DNA from: Phenylobacterium sp.
GTDB lineage: Bacteria; Pseudomonadota; Alphaproteobacteria; Caulobacterales; Caulobacteraceae
Direction of reading: 5' to 3'
NCBI GenBank assembly: GCA_018001015.1
Contig: JAGNIV010000013.1
Location: 1-64,000 of the forward strand
Length of the DNA: 64,000 nt
Part shown: in pieces, positions 33,951-41,991 of the stretch
How the letters are laid out: every line of letters starts with the position of its first letter
How positions within the stretch are numbered: position 1 is the first letter of the stretch
The notes under the pieces: model-generated
The model's database searches: none
Seen by the model: only the letters and a program-made list of their open reading frames with translations
What the model was told of the DNA's origin: nothing
Translations under genes and position numbers: made by a program

Positions 33951-34325
33951 GGAAGTTGGTCAGTTCGGGATCGCCCCTTGAGCCGGAAATCGGCTTCTCC
34001 CGCGCCGTGCGGGTGGGGAACATCATCGCCGTGGCGGGCACGGCGCCGATCGGCGCGGCCGGCGGGACCCACGGGGTCGGCGATGTCTATCAACAGACCC
34101 GGCGCTGCCTGGAGATCATCGTCGCGGCCTTGGCCGGCGCCGGCGCCGCGCCATGTGATCCGCACACGGGTCATGCTCACCGACATCACCACCTGGCGTG
34201 AGGCCGCCCGGGCCCACGGCGAGGTATTCGGTGAGGCGCGGCCCGCCTGCACTTTCGTTCAGGTCGCGGGTTTCATCGATCCCGACTGGCTGGTGGAGCT
34301 GGAGGCCGACGCGGTGGTCGACTAA
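33947..34325 (+). pseudogene. RidA-family gene, frameshifted
   Basis: The first ~67 codons from ATG 33947 encode a RidA (YjgF) N-terminus (GFSRAVRVGNIIAVAGTAP). After about 34150 the frame continues CDPHTGHAHRHHH and stops at 34201. The expected C-terminus (HVIRTRVMLTDITTW...PACTFVQVAGF) is encoded one frame over up to 34325. One missing or extra base in a GC-rich run near 34140-34152 would explain this. It is either a genuine inactivation or a sequencing error. RidA proteins hydrolyse reactive enamine/imine intermediates. Confidence 0.85.
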
Positions 34326-34458
34326 GCCGCGCGCATCGGCTCGAACAGATCAGCCGGATGGAGCGGGGTGTGGAGGGTGACAACGGTGGCTGTCCGGGTC
34401 GCCTCGGCCGCCGGATCGGCCAACCCTTCGCGGCCGTCACGTCCCTGGTTGCTTCTCC

Positions 34459-34472
34459 TGACACCGGTGTCA
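34459..34472. promoter_or_regulatory. 14-bp palindromic operator-like site before the pectate lyase gene
   Basis: TGACACCGGTGTCA is a perfect palindrome with a central CG, the form bound by LacI-family sugar regulators. It lies 31 bp upstream of the pectate lyase start codon, where binding would block transcription. No regulator gene is adjacent. The assignment to a pectin/galacturonate repressor is inference. Confidence 0.6.
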
Positions 34473-34502
34473 TGATGGCGATAAGAACAGTGGGAGGCCC
34501 AG

Positions 34503-36104
34503 ATGCAGACGACCCGACGGGTCATCCTAGCCGGCATGGCCGCCGCCCTGGCGCTTCCCGCCTCGGCCGCGACGCCGCGCGCCAGCCGCGCCGAGGTGTT
34601 GGCCACCATGCGGCGCGCCACCGCCTTCATGACCGACAAGGCCGCCGTGCATGGGGGCTATGTCTGGTCCTACCTGCCCGATTTCTCGCGCCGCTGGGGG
34701 GAGCTGGAGGCCTCGGCCACCCAGGTCTGGGTGCAGCCGCCGGGCACCGGCACGGTGGGCCACCTGTTCCTCGACGCCTATCACGCCACCGGCGACGAGG
34801 CCTATTACGCCGCCGCCACCCAGGCCGCCCAATGCCTGATGGACGGTCAGCTGCCCAGCGGCGGCTGGAACTATCTGATCGACTTCGGCGGCGAGGCGGC
34901 CAAGGCGAAATGGTACGAGACCATCGGCGCCAACGCCTGGCGGATGGAGGAATTCCAGCACGACTGGGGCAACGCCACCTTCGACGACGCCGGGTCCTCG
35001 GAGGCCATGCAGTTCCTGCTGCGCATGTACCTCGAAAAGCGCGACCCGCGCTTCAAGCCGGCCCTGGACCGGGCGCTCGATTTCGTCCTGGCGAGCCAGT
35101 ACCCCAACGGCGGCTGGCCCCAGCGCTGGCCGGCCGGGCGGCCTTTCATCCAGCACGGCGCCGACTACACCGGCTACATCACCTTCAATGACGACGTGGC
35201 GGGCGAGAACATCAAGTTCCTGGTCATGGTGGCCCAGACCCTGGGCGACCCGCGCGTCGGGCCGGCGATCCGTCGGGCCATGGACGTCTTCGTCATCACC
35301 CAGCAACCCGCGCCCCAGGCCGGCTGGGGGCTGCAGCATCGGGTGGACGACCTGAAGCCGGCGGCGGCCCGCAGCTATGAGCCCCTGGCCCTGACCACCC
35401 ACACGACGGCGGCCAACGCCGCCCAGCTGATGAGCTTCTACGAGCTGACCGGCGATCCGAAGTACCTGGCCCGCGTGCCGGAAGCGCTCGACTGGCTGGC
35501 CAAGGTGGCCCTGCCCGAGCCCAGGCCCGACGGCCGCACCCATCCGACCTTCCTGGAGATCGGGACCGACCGGCCGCTCTACATCCACCGGCGCGGATCC
35601 AATGTGGTCAACGGCGCCTACTATGCGGACGGCGATCCGCAGAAGACGCTCGCGCACTACAGCTCATTCCGCCTGGTGAAGCTGGACGACCTGCGGGCAC
35701 GCTACGCGGCGCTGAAGGCGACCCCGCCGGACAAGGTCGCAGCAAATTCGCCGCTGACCCACAAGGGCCCGCTGCCGCGCTTCTTCGCCAACCAGGACTT
35801 CGCCACCTCCGACCTCAACGGCGGCGGAACGATGGCCCCCCTGAAGGCCAACCCCGAGACCGTCGCCAGACTGGTGGCCGACCTGAACACGCAGGGCTAC
35901 TGGCCCACCCCCCTGGTGGCTGCCAGCCATCCCTATTCAGGCCCGGGTCCCGCGACCCCGACCCCCGGCGACTATTCCCAGACCCATGTCGGCGACGCCT
36001 GGGACACCTCGCCCTATCCGACCGACAAGCCGGTGATGGGCATCTCCACCTCGGCCTTCATCAAGAACATGGGCGTCCTGATCAGCGCGGTGGACGGCGG
36101 CTAA
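34503..36104 (+). CDS. pectate lyase, PL10 family
   Basis: A 533-residue exported polysaccharide lyase. The N-terminus carries twin arginines (TTRRVILAG) ahead of a hydrophobic stretch and an A-S-A-A cleavage site, so export may use Tat. PL10 motifs are clear: SGGWNYLIDF, YPNGGWPQRWP and YITFNDDVAGENIKF, with the NDD acidic cluster that binds calcium and the polygalacturonate chain. It cleaves pectate by beta-elimination. The start follows GGGAGG at 34491-34496. The last 100 residues extend past the catalytic barrel and are Pro-rich. Confidence 0.85.
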   Translation: MQTTRRVILAGMAAALALPASAATPRASRAEVLATMRRATAFMTDKAAVHGGYVWSYLPDFSRRWGELEASATQVWVQPPGTGTVGHLFLDAYHATGDEAYYAAATQAAQCLMDGQLPSGGWNYLIDFGGEAAKAKWYETIGANAWRMEEFQHDWGNATFDDAGSSEAMQFLLRMYLEKRDPRFKPALDRALDFVLASQYPNGGWPQRWPAGRPFIQHGADYTGYITFNDDVAGENIKFLVMVAQTLGDPRVGPAIRRAMDVFVITQQPAPQAGWGLQHRVDDLKPAAARSYEPLALTTHTTAANAAQLMSFYELTGDPKYLARVPEALDWLAKVALPEPRPDGRTHPTFLEIGTDRPLYIHRRGSNVVNGAYYADGDPQKTLAHYSSFRLVKLDDLRARYAALKATPPDKVAANSPLTHKGPLPRFFANQDFATSDLNGGGTMAPLKANPETVARLVADLNTQGYWPTPLVAASHPYSGPGPATPTPGDYSQTHVGDAWDTSPYPTDKPVMGISTSAFIKNMGVLISAVDGG

Positions 36105-36430
36105 ACCGCCGCCTTCGAATACAGGTTGATCACCAGCACCCCAGCCAGGATCATCCCCATGCCCAGCACGGCGGGCAGATCGAGCTTCTGCTTGAAGACC
36201 ACCCAGGCCAGCAGGGTGATCAGCACGATGCCGATCCCCGACCAGATGGCGTAGCTGATCCCGACGGGCACCGTCTTCATCGACTGGGCCATGCAATAGA
36301 AGGCCACCCCGTAGCCCCCGGCCGAAATGATCGACGGGAGGGTCTTGGTGAACCCGTCCGACGCTTTCAGCGCGGTGGTGGCGATCACCTCGCAGACGAT
36401 GGCGATGCCGAGCCAGGCGTAGCCGTTCAT
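36101..36430 (-). CDS. SMR-family multidrug efflux transporter (EmrE/QacE-like)
   Basis: A 109-residue protein with four membrane helices. The essential proton/drug-binding Glu is at position 14 (IVCEVIATTALK), exactly as in EmrE, and helix 3 carries the AIWSGIGIVLITLL motif. Such proteins work as dual-topology dimers and exchange cationic drugs for protons. It is convergent with the pectate lyase gene, overlapping by 4 bp. Confidence 0.9.
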   Translation of the reverse strand: MNGYAWLGIAIVCEVIATTALKASDGFTKTLPSIISAGGYGVAFYCMAQSMKTVPVGISYAIWSGIGIVLITLLAWVVFKQKLDLPAVLGMGMILAGVLVINLYSKAAV

Positions 36431-36484
36431 GGGCGTCGTCCTTCAAATGTCCGCGCGAATCGCCGGGTCCCGTCACGCGACCTG

Positions 36485-37417
36485 CTAGTGCTTGCCGCGA
36501 TCCCGGCCGAAGTTGGGTTCGGCGCTTTCCTGGCCCGCCGCGATGATGCCGCGGCGGATTTCGCGGGTGCGGGTGAACAGTTCGAACAGCTTGTCGCTCT
36601 CCCCCCAGCGGATTTGCCGCGACAGCGCCTGCAGGTCCTCTGTGAAGCGGCCCAGGATCTCCAGCACCGCCTCCTTGTTGGCCACGAAGACGTCGCGCCA
36701 CATGGTGGGGTCCGACGCCGCGATGCGGGTGAAGTCGCGGAAGCCCCCGGCGGAGTACTTCATCACCTCGGCCTGGGTGACCTCCTCCATGTCGGCGGCG
36801 GTGCCGACGATGTTGTAGGCGATCAGGTGGGGCAGGTGGCTGGTGACGGCCAAAACCAGGTCGTGGTGCCGGTCGTCCATCAGCTCGACATTGGCGCCCA
36901 GGGCCCGCCAGAATTCCGAGAGCTGGCTGACCGCCTCCAGATAGGCGTCATCCTGCCGGGGCTGCGGCGTCAGGATCACCCAGCGGCTCTGGAACAGCTC
37001 GGCGAACCCGGCGTCGGGGCCGGAGTGCTCGGTGCCGGCGATGGGGTGGCCTGGCACGATGAAGACGCTGTCGGGCAGGGCGGCGACCAGGGCCTGGGCC
37101 ACCGAGCCCTTCACCGAGCCCACGTCGGTGACGATGGCGCCGGGCTTCATGGCCGGCGCGGCGGCCTTGGCGGCCTCGCCCATCGCCAGCACGGGCACGG
37201 CGAAGACCACCAGGTCGGCGCCCTCGACCGCTTCGGCGATGTCGCCGGTGACGCGGTCGGCATAGCCCAGCTCGACGATGCGGCCGCGGTGCGCCTCGCT
37301 GAGGTCGGCGACGATCACCTCGCCCACGGCGCCGGCCTCGCGGGCCGCCAGGATCACCGAGGAGCCGATCAGGCCGCAGCCGATCACCGCCATGCGGGGG
37401 AACAGGATCTCGCCCAT
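36485..37417 (-). CDS. tyrA: prephenate/arogenate dehydrogenase
   Basis: A 310-residue NAD(P)-dependent TyrA-family dehydrogenase of tyrosine synthesis. The Rossmann motif is VIGCGLIGSS (residues 11-20), the substrate site includes GHPIAGTEHSG, and the dimer domain has HD/SHLPHLIAY. ATG 37417 is the start because it overlaps the hisC stop (TGATG). The frame continues upstream inside hisC but that part is not protein-like. Part of a chorismate mutase-hisC-tyrA operon. Confidence 0.92.
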   Translation of the reverse strand: MGEILFPRMAVIGCGLIGSSVILAAREAGAVGEVIVADLSEAHRGRIVELGYADRVTGDIAEAVEGADLVVFAVPVLAMGEAAKAAAPAMKPGAIVTDVGSVKGSVAQALVAALPDSVFIVPGHPIAGTEHSGPDAGFAELFQSRWVILTPQPRQDDAYLEAVSQLSEFWRALGANVELMDDRHHDLVLAVTSHLPHLIAYNIVGTAADMEEVTQAEVMKYSAGGFRDFTRIAASDPTMWRDVFVANKEAVLEILGRFTEDLQALSRQIRWGESDKLFELFTRTREIRRGIIAAGQESAEPNFGRDRGKH

Positions 37418-38538
37418 CAGGAGTTCACGAAGGCGGCCAGCGCCTCCACCACGGCGCGGTTGTGCTCTTCGAGGCCGATGGTGATCCGCAGATGGTCGGG
37501 CAGGCCATAGCCCCCGACCCCCCGCACGATGATTCCCTTCGAGGCCAGGAAGGCCTCGGCCTCCCTGGCGGTCTTGCCCGGCGTCCTGGGGAAGCCCACC
37601 AGCACGAAGTTGGCCGCCGAGGGCACCGGCTCGAGCCCCAGGCCGCCCAGCTGCTGGACCAGATAGGGCCGCCACTGTTCCACCAGGGCGAGCGAGCGGG
37701 CCTGGAAGTCGTCGTCCCCCAAGGCCGCGACCGCCGCCAGCTGCGCCGGAATGTTGACGTTGAAGGGCAGGCGGATGCGGTCCAGCGCGTCGGCCATCTC
37801 GACGGGCATATAGCCCCAGCCCACCCGCAGGGCGGCCAGGCCGTGCAGCTTGGAGAAGGTGCGGGTGACCACCACGTTCTCGAACTCCCGCACCATGGAC
37901 ATGCCGTCCTCGAAGGCCGGGTCGGCCACGAACTCGGCATAGGCGCCGTCCAGCACCAGCACGACGCTGGGGGCCAGACCCGCATGCAGGCGGCGGATCT
38001 CCTCACCGGTGATCCGGGTGCCGGTGGGGTTGCCGGGGTTGGCGACGAAGACCAGGCGGGTGCGGTCGTCCACCTCCGCCAGCAGGGCGTCGACGTCGAT
38101 GCGGTGGTTGATCTCCTTGGCGAACTTCACGCTCGCCCCGCAGGCCCGCGCGCCGATGGCGTAGGCGCCGAAGCCGAACTCGCCCTGGACGATGTTGTCG
38201 CCGGGTTCGAGGAAGGTCTGGTTCAGCAGCTGGAAGATCTCGTCGGAGCCGCAGCCGAAGATCAGCCGCTCGGGCTCCAGGCCATACTTTTCGGCGATGG
38301 CGGTCCGCAGGATCGTGGTGCGGCCGTCGGGATACATGTGCAGCAGGTCGATGGCGCCGGCGAAGGCCGCCTTGGCGTCCGGGCTGCAGCCCAGGATGTT
38401 CTCGTTGGCCGACAGCTTCAGCGGATGTTCGATACCCTCGACCTTGGCCTTGCCGGGCACATAGCAGGCGATGTCGAGGATGCCGGGCTTCGGCGTGGGC
38501 CGCTGGGCCTTGGCGCGGTCGAGGACGGTGTCGGACAT
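37417..38538 (-). CDS. hisC: histidinol-phosphate / aromatic aminotransferase
   Basis: A 373-residue class I/II PLP aminotransferase. Visible features are the LSANENILGCSP substrate region, GCGSDEIF, VFVANPGNPTGT and the PLP Lys in TFSKLHGLAALRVGW. ATG 38538 (MSDTVLD) is preferred over an upstream TTG. Lying between chorismate mutase and tyrA genes, it probably transaminates aromatic precursors (prephenate, hydroxyphenylpyruvate) as well as imidazole acetol phosphate. The dual role is inference from context. Confidence 0.9.
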   Translation of the reverse strand: MSDTVLDRAKAQRPTPKPGILDIACYVPGKAKVEGIEHPLKLSANENILGCSPDAKAAFAGAIDLLHMYPDGRTTILRTAIAEKYGLEPERLIFGCGSDEIFQLLNQTFLEPGDNIVQGEFGFGAYAIGARACGASVKFAKEINHRIDVDALLAEVDDRTRLVFVANPGNPTGTRITGEEIRRLHAGLAPSVVLVLDGAYAEFVADPAFEDGMSMVREFENVVVTRTFSKLHGLAALRVGWGYMPVEMADALDRIRLPFNVNIPAQLAAVAALGDDDFQARSLALVEQWRPYLVQQLGGLGLEPVPSAANFVLVGFPRTPGKTAREAEAFLASKGIIVRGVGGYGLPDHLRITIGLEEHNRAVVEALAAFVNS

Positions 38539-38570
38539 GGGACGCTTCAAGCGGGAGTGAAGCCCGCCTC

Positions 38571-39377
38571 TTACACGTCCAGCGGGGCGGGTGCAGCCCC
38601 GATCACCCCGGAAAGGCGCCCGGGCGCGCGGGCCAGGCGCTCGTCGCCGGCCTGATAGAAGCCCATCAGGGCGAAAAGCTTCAGGCCGCCGGCCTCGGCG
38701 ATCAGGTCCCCGGCCACGCCGTCGCGCGACAGCGCCTCCTCGATGGACGCCGCCGACCCCGGTGCGTCGGTGACCCAGAAGGTGCGGTCATCCCCCGTCG
38801 GTTCGACCTCGACCTCGGCGACGGCCAGCGCGCTCATCGGGCCCCAGGCGGCGAGACAGGGGAGGGCGGCGAACACCTGCAGCTTGGGATCGGCCAGCAG
38901 CCGGCCCCACCAGGGTGCGTCGACCGCCAGGGCCAGCACCCCCACCCCGCCCAGGGTCTTGGCCGCGGCCAGCGCCTCCTCGGGCTTGGCCAGCGTGCGC
39001 AGCGGAGGGGCGGCGCCGAAGCGGTGGCGGGCGAACTCGACGGCGCGGGCCGGGTCCTTGCCCCCCCAGACGTTGATATGGAAGGGCCCCTGGCGCGAGA
39101 GGCTGTCGCCGATCAGTTCGCGCCAGATGCGGACGACCAGGCTGGGCCTCGCCGCCGTGCGCGGCCTGGCCAGCAGGCGCCGCAGCAGGGCGGTCTCGCG
39201 GCCGGGGCGCAGGGCGAACTTGTCGCCGTCTCCGGCGGCGGCCTTGGCGGTCGCCACGTCCTTGGCGAGACCCGCGCGCTCATCGACCAGGGCCAGCAGG
39301 GCGGCGTCGATCTCGTCCAGGCGCGCGCGCACGGCGTCCAGCGACGGCGCGGCGAGCTTGGGATCGACGTCGGCCAT
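38571..39377 (-). CDS. chorismate mutase domain protein
   Basis: A 268-residue protein whose first ~100 residues are an AroQ-type chorismate mutase (DAVRARLDEIDAALLALVDERAGLAKDVA, Lys and Arg in the expected spots). The remaining ~160 residues resemble the degenerate prephenate dehydratase-like region seen in the Caulobacter homologue, without the classical TRF catalytic motif. The start ATG 39377 follows a weak ribosome-binding site. It feeds prephenate to the downstream hisC and tyrA products. 32-bp gap to hisC. Confidence 0.82.
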   Translation of the reverse strand: MADVDPKLAAPSLDAVRARLDEIDAALLALVDERAGLAKDVATAKAAAGDGDKFALRPGRETALLRRLLARPRTAARPSLVVRIWRELIGDSLSRQGPFHINVWGGKDPARAVEFARHRFGAAPPLRTLAKPEEALAAAKTLGGVGVLALAVDAPWWGRLLADPKLQVFAALPCLAAWGPMSALAVAEVEVEPTGDDRTFWVTDAPGSAASIEEALSRDGVAGDLIAEAGGLKLFALMGFYQAGDERLARAPGRLSGVIGAAPAPLDV

Positions 39378-39534
39378 TTTGTTCCCCGAAAACGAAGGTT
39401 CGGCGCTTAAGTCATCGCGTGCCCCCGCGCAATAGGCCCATCGGCCGCAATAAAGTTGCACGGGAAACCGGTTCCCGCCCAAAGCCCGCGTCCGCCGGTT
39501 GCCGAGCCGCCGCCGTCACGCCATGGTCGGGGCC

Positions 39535-40092
39535 ATGAAGCTCAATCTCGGATGCGGGTTCGACAAGCGCGACGGCTGGCTGAACGTCGACAACTTCCCC
39601 GAATGCCAGCCCGATCAGCGGCTGGATATCGAGAACACCCCCTGGGACCTGCCCACCGATGGTTTCCGGCATGTGCTGATGAAGCACGTCCTGGAGCACG
39701 TCGGCGCTGACTTCAAGGTGTTCGCCGCGGTGATGCGGGAGCTGTACCGGGTCACCGCGCCGGGCGGCCTCGTGGAGATCCATGTCCCTCACGTGCGCCA
39801 CGATACCTACTGGTCCGACCCCACCCACGTGCGGGCCTTCACGCCGCTGACCTTCAAGATGATGTCCAAGGCGCAGAACCGCGCCTGGATGGCCGCGCGG
39901 GCCAACTACACCATGCTGGCCATGCTGATGGACGTGGACTTCGAGATCGCCCACGCCGTGCAGGTCTATGATCCCCACTGGATGGCCAAGGTGGAACGCG
40001 GCGAGATGACCCGCGAGGCGCTGCGCGAACAGGCCGACCAGCTCTGGGGCGTCGTGCGCGAGCTTCAGGTCACCCTGCGGGCGGTGAAGTAG
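39535..40092 (+). CDS. class I SAM-dependent methyltransferase-like protein
   Basis: A 185-residue protein starting at ATG 39535 (MKLNLGCGFDKRDGW), with the glycine-rich SAM-binding motif I right at the N-terminus. DLPTDGF/VLEHV and APGGLVEIHVPH are the motif II-III equivalents of Methyltransf_11. Substrate unknown. Its 3' end overlaps the convergent glycosyltransferase gene by 23 bp. It lies divergently from the aromatic amino acid operon. Confidence 0.82.
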   Translation: MKLNLGCGFDKRDGWLNVDNFPECQPDQRLDIENTPWDLPTDGFRHVLMKHVLEHVGADFKVFAAVMRELYRVTAPGGLVEIHVPHVRHDTYWSDPTHVRAFTPLTFKMMSKAQNRAWMAARANYTMLAMLMDVDFEIAHAVQVYDPHWMAKVERGEMTREALREQADQLWGVVRELQVTLRAVK

Positions 40093-41728
40093 CCGGCGGG
40101 GCCAGGCGCAGCAGGCCCATCTTGGCCAGCCGCCCGACGATCACGATCATCATCGAGGGCTCGCAACGGGTCGCCCGCGCCAGGTCGCCGACATCGGTCT
40201 CCCCCTGGTCGAGGTGGGCCAGGGTGGCGGCCAGCAGGGCCTCTGGGGTGCGCCACAGGCCAAACAGACCCGAGGCCAGCCGGTCGTGCCATCCGACGCC
40301 GGGGTCAGGACCCGGCGCGACGCGCGTGGCGGGGGTGATGTGGTGGGTCGGATAGGTGGCGAAGCTCGCGAACGGATCGGGGCGGCTGGGGGAGGCCGTC
40401 GGCGCGGGCCCGTCGGGGACACGGGCTTGCCGCAGCGCGGTCTGCTGCGCCCAGAGCGCCTGGTACTGGCCATAGACCCCCCGCCAGTCGAACACCTCCC
40501 GGGCCCGCCGCTGGCCGCTCTCGCCCATCCGGCGGCGCAGATCGGGGCGACAGACCAGCTCGCTCAGGCGATCGGTCAGGATCTGGAAATCCACCGAGAC
40601 GGTGGTGCTCAGCCGCGACATGTAGAAGTCGTAGGTGGTGGCGTCGGTCTCGTAGTCACGGGCCATCTCGGCTCCGGCCTCTCCCGGCCCCGGCGACCAG
40701 GTGGGAATTCGGAACCCATCCAGGCCGTCGCGCACCGTGTCCTTGTAGCCGTCCCAGTCGCTGACCACCGCCGGCAGCCCTGCCGCCATGGCCTCCACCG
40801 GGGTCAGGCCGAAGGTCTCCTGCACGCTGTCGGCCAGGGACAGGAAAATGTCCGCCGCGCTCCAGGCCAAGCGGTAGACCGCGCTGTCCTGGCCATCGAC
40901 GAAGACCTGCCGCACGTCGGGACAGATCCAGGCCGCGCTCTGGCGGTACATGGCCTCGGTTTCGGGGTTGGAGAACTGTCCCGCCTGGACGAAGGCGATC
41001 CTCCGGCCGGTCCGCTCGGCCACCGCCTGCAGGCCGCGCCACATCCCGTAGGGGTGGGCCTTGCTGGCGGGCGCCAGGCGGCCACAGAACAGCACCGCAA
41101 TCTCGTCCTCGGCCAGGGCCAGGGCGTGGCGCGCGACGATGCGGTCGCTGGGCGTGAAGGCGAAGTCCTCGGTATGCACCCCCAGCGGAATGACCGGCAG
41201 CAGCGGCAGGGCCGGGGCGATCGGCGCCTTCAGCCGCCAAGCCAGGTAGTCGGCCTGCTCGGCGAGCAGGCCGACTACGGTGTCGCGCGCCACCCGCGAG
41301 GTGCAGATCAGGGCGTCCCAGGGGGCGATGGGGGCGGTCAGCAGGCCGGTGATCTCGGCCATGGCCCGGGAGGAGGCGATGGTGTGGGTCAGGCCGCAGA
41401 TGGCATAGGCATCGATCCCGGCCCGCAGCCGCAGCCGCGCGGCGTCATCGAGGCCGGGGCCGGGCGTATAGAGCAGGCCGCGCTCGCGCATCTGGTCGAA
41501 TCGCTGTGGCTGGACCCAGCCGATCTGGGCTGCCGGATCGATCTGCCGCACCAGGTCGCCGAAGATCTCGGCCGAGCGCCGCCGCGCGGTATAGGCCCAC
41601 ACCGGCTGGCCCGCGCGGCCCTGGACGGCGGCGCGCAGGAAGCCGGCGCCCGCCGACTGGCGTCCCAGGATCCCGGGACCGGTGACCACATAGCCGTCCG
41701 GCTCGAAGAGGATCGCGGGCGTGGTCAT
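40070..41728 (-). CDS. GT4-type glycosyltransferase with C-terminal winged-helix-like tail
   Basis: A 552-residue protein. Residues about 1-420 form a GT-B glycosyltransferase family 4 enzyme: LFCGRLAPASKAHPYG (nucleotide-sugar site) and SVQETFGLTPVEAMAAGLPAVVSDWDG (E-x7-E motif region). Residues about 500-545 (HLDQGETDVGDLARATRCEPSMMIVIVGRLAKMGLLRL) read like a winged helix-turn-helix, an unusual appendage. The ATG at 41728 overlaps the stop of the ggt remnant. It is the third cistron of the DUF2125 unit. Confidence 0.8.
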   Translation of the reverse strand: MTTPAILFEPDGYVVTGPGILGRQSAGAGFLRAAVQGRAGQPVWAYTARRRSAEIFGDLVRQIDPAAQIGWVQPQRFDQMRERGLLYTPGPGLDDAARLRLRAGIDAYAICGLTHTIASSRAMAEITGLLTAPIAPWDALICTSRVARDTVVGLLAEQADYLAWRLKAPIAPALPLLPVIPLGVHTEDFAFTPSDRIVARHALALAEDEIAVLFCGRLAPASKAHPYGMWRGLQAVAERTGRRIAFVQAGQFSNPETEAMYRQSAAWICPDVRQVFVDGQDSAVYRLAWSAADIFLSLADSVQETFGLTPVEAMAAGLPAVVSDWDGYKDTVRDGLDGFRIPTWSPGPGEAGAEMARDYETDATTYDFYMSRLSTTVSVDFQILTDRLSELVCRPDLRRRMGESGQRRAREVFDWRGVYGQYQALWAQQTALRQARVPDGPAPTASPSRPDPFASFATYPTHHITPATRVAPGPDPGVGWHDRLASGLFGLWRTPEALLAATLAHLDQGETDVGDLARATRCEPSMMIVIVGRLAKMGLLRLAPPATSPPAG

Positions 41729-41991
41729 CAGAACCTCAAGGCCAGATCCTCGGCCCGGGGATCGGAGCCGCCGGCCAGCAGGCCGGTGAGCGGATCGCGG
41801 GCGATGGCCTGCGCCGCCCCGCCGCCGCCGGCGAAGGCGGCGTCCACCGCGTCGCCGCCGCGCTTCAGGACGTCGAGGGCCACCGCCACCGTGAGCGGAT
41901 GGGCGGCGGCCACCATACCGCCCTGGCCGAACGCCGGCGACATCCGCCGCCTTGAGAAGCCGGCCGAAATGGCGCTCGGCTGGCCCAGCAT
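41728..41991 (-). pseudogene. ggt: gamma-glutamyltranspeptidase remnant (both ends, middle deleted)
   Basis: An 87-codon open frame. Residues ~26-53 (MVAAAHPLTVAVALDVLKRG then GDAVDAAFA) match the N-terminus of mature GGT, and residues ~54-87 (GGGGAAQAIARDPLTG, then GGSDPRAEDLALRF) match its extreme C-terminus. About 450 codons, including the autocatalytic Thr and active site, are missing by an in-frame deletion near 41821-41835. It cannot be an active GGT. Its start and stop still overlap DUF2125 and the glycosyltransferase by TGATG, so it may persist to keep translational coupling. Confidence 0.8.
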
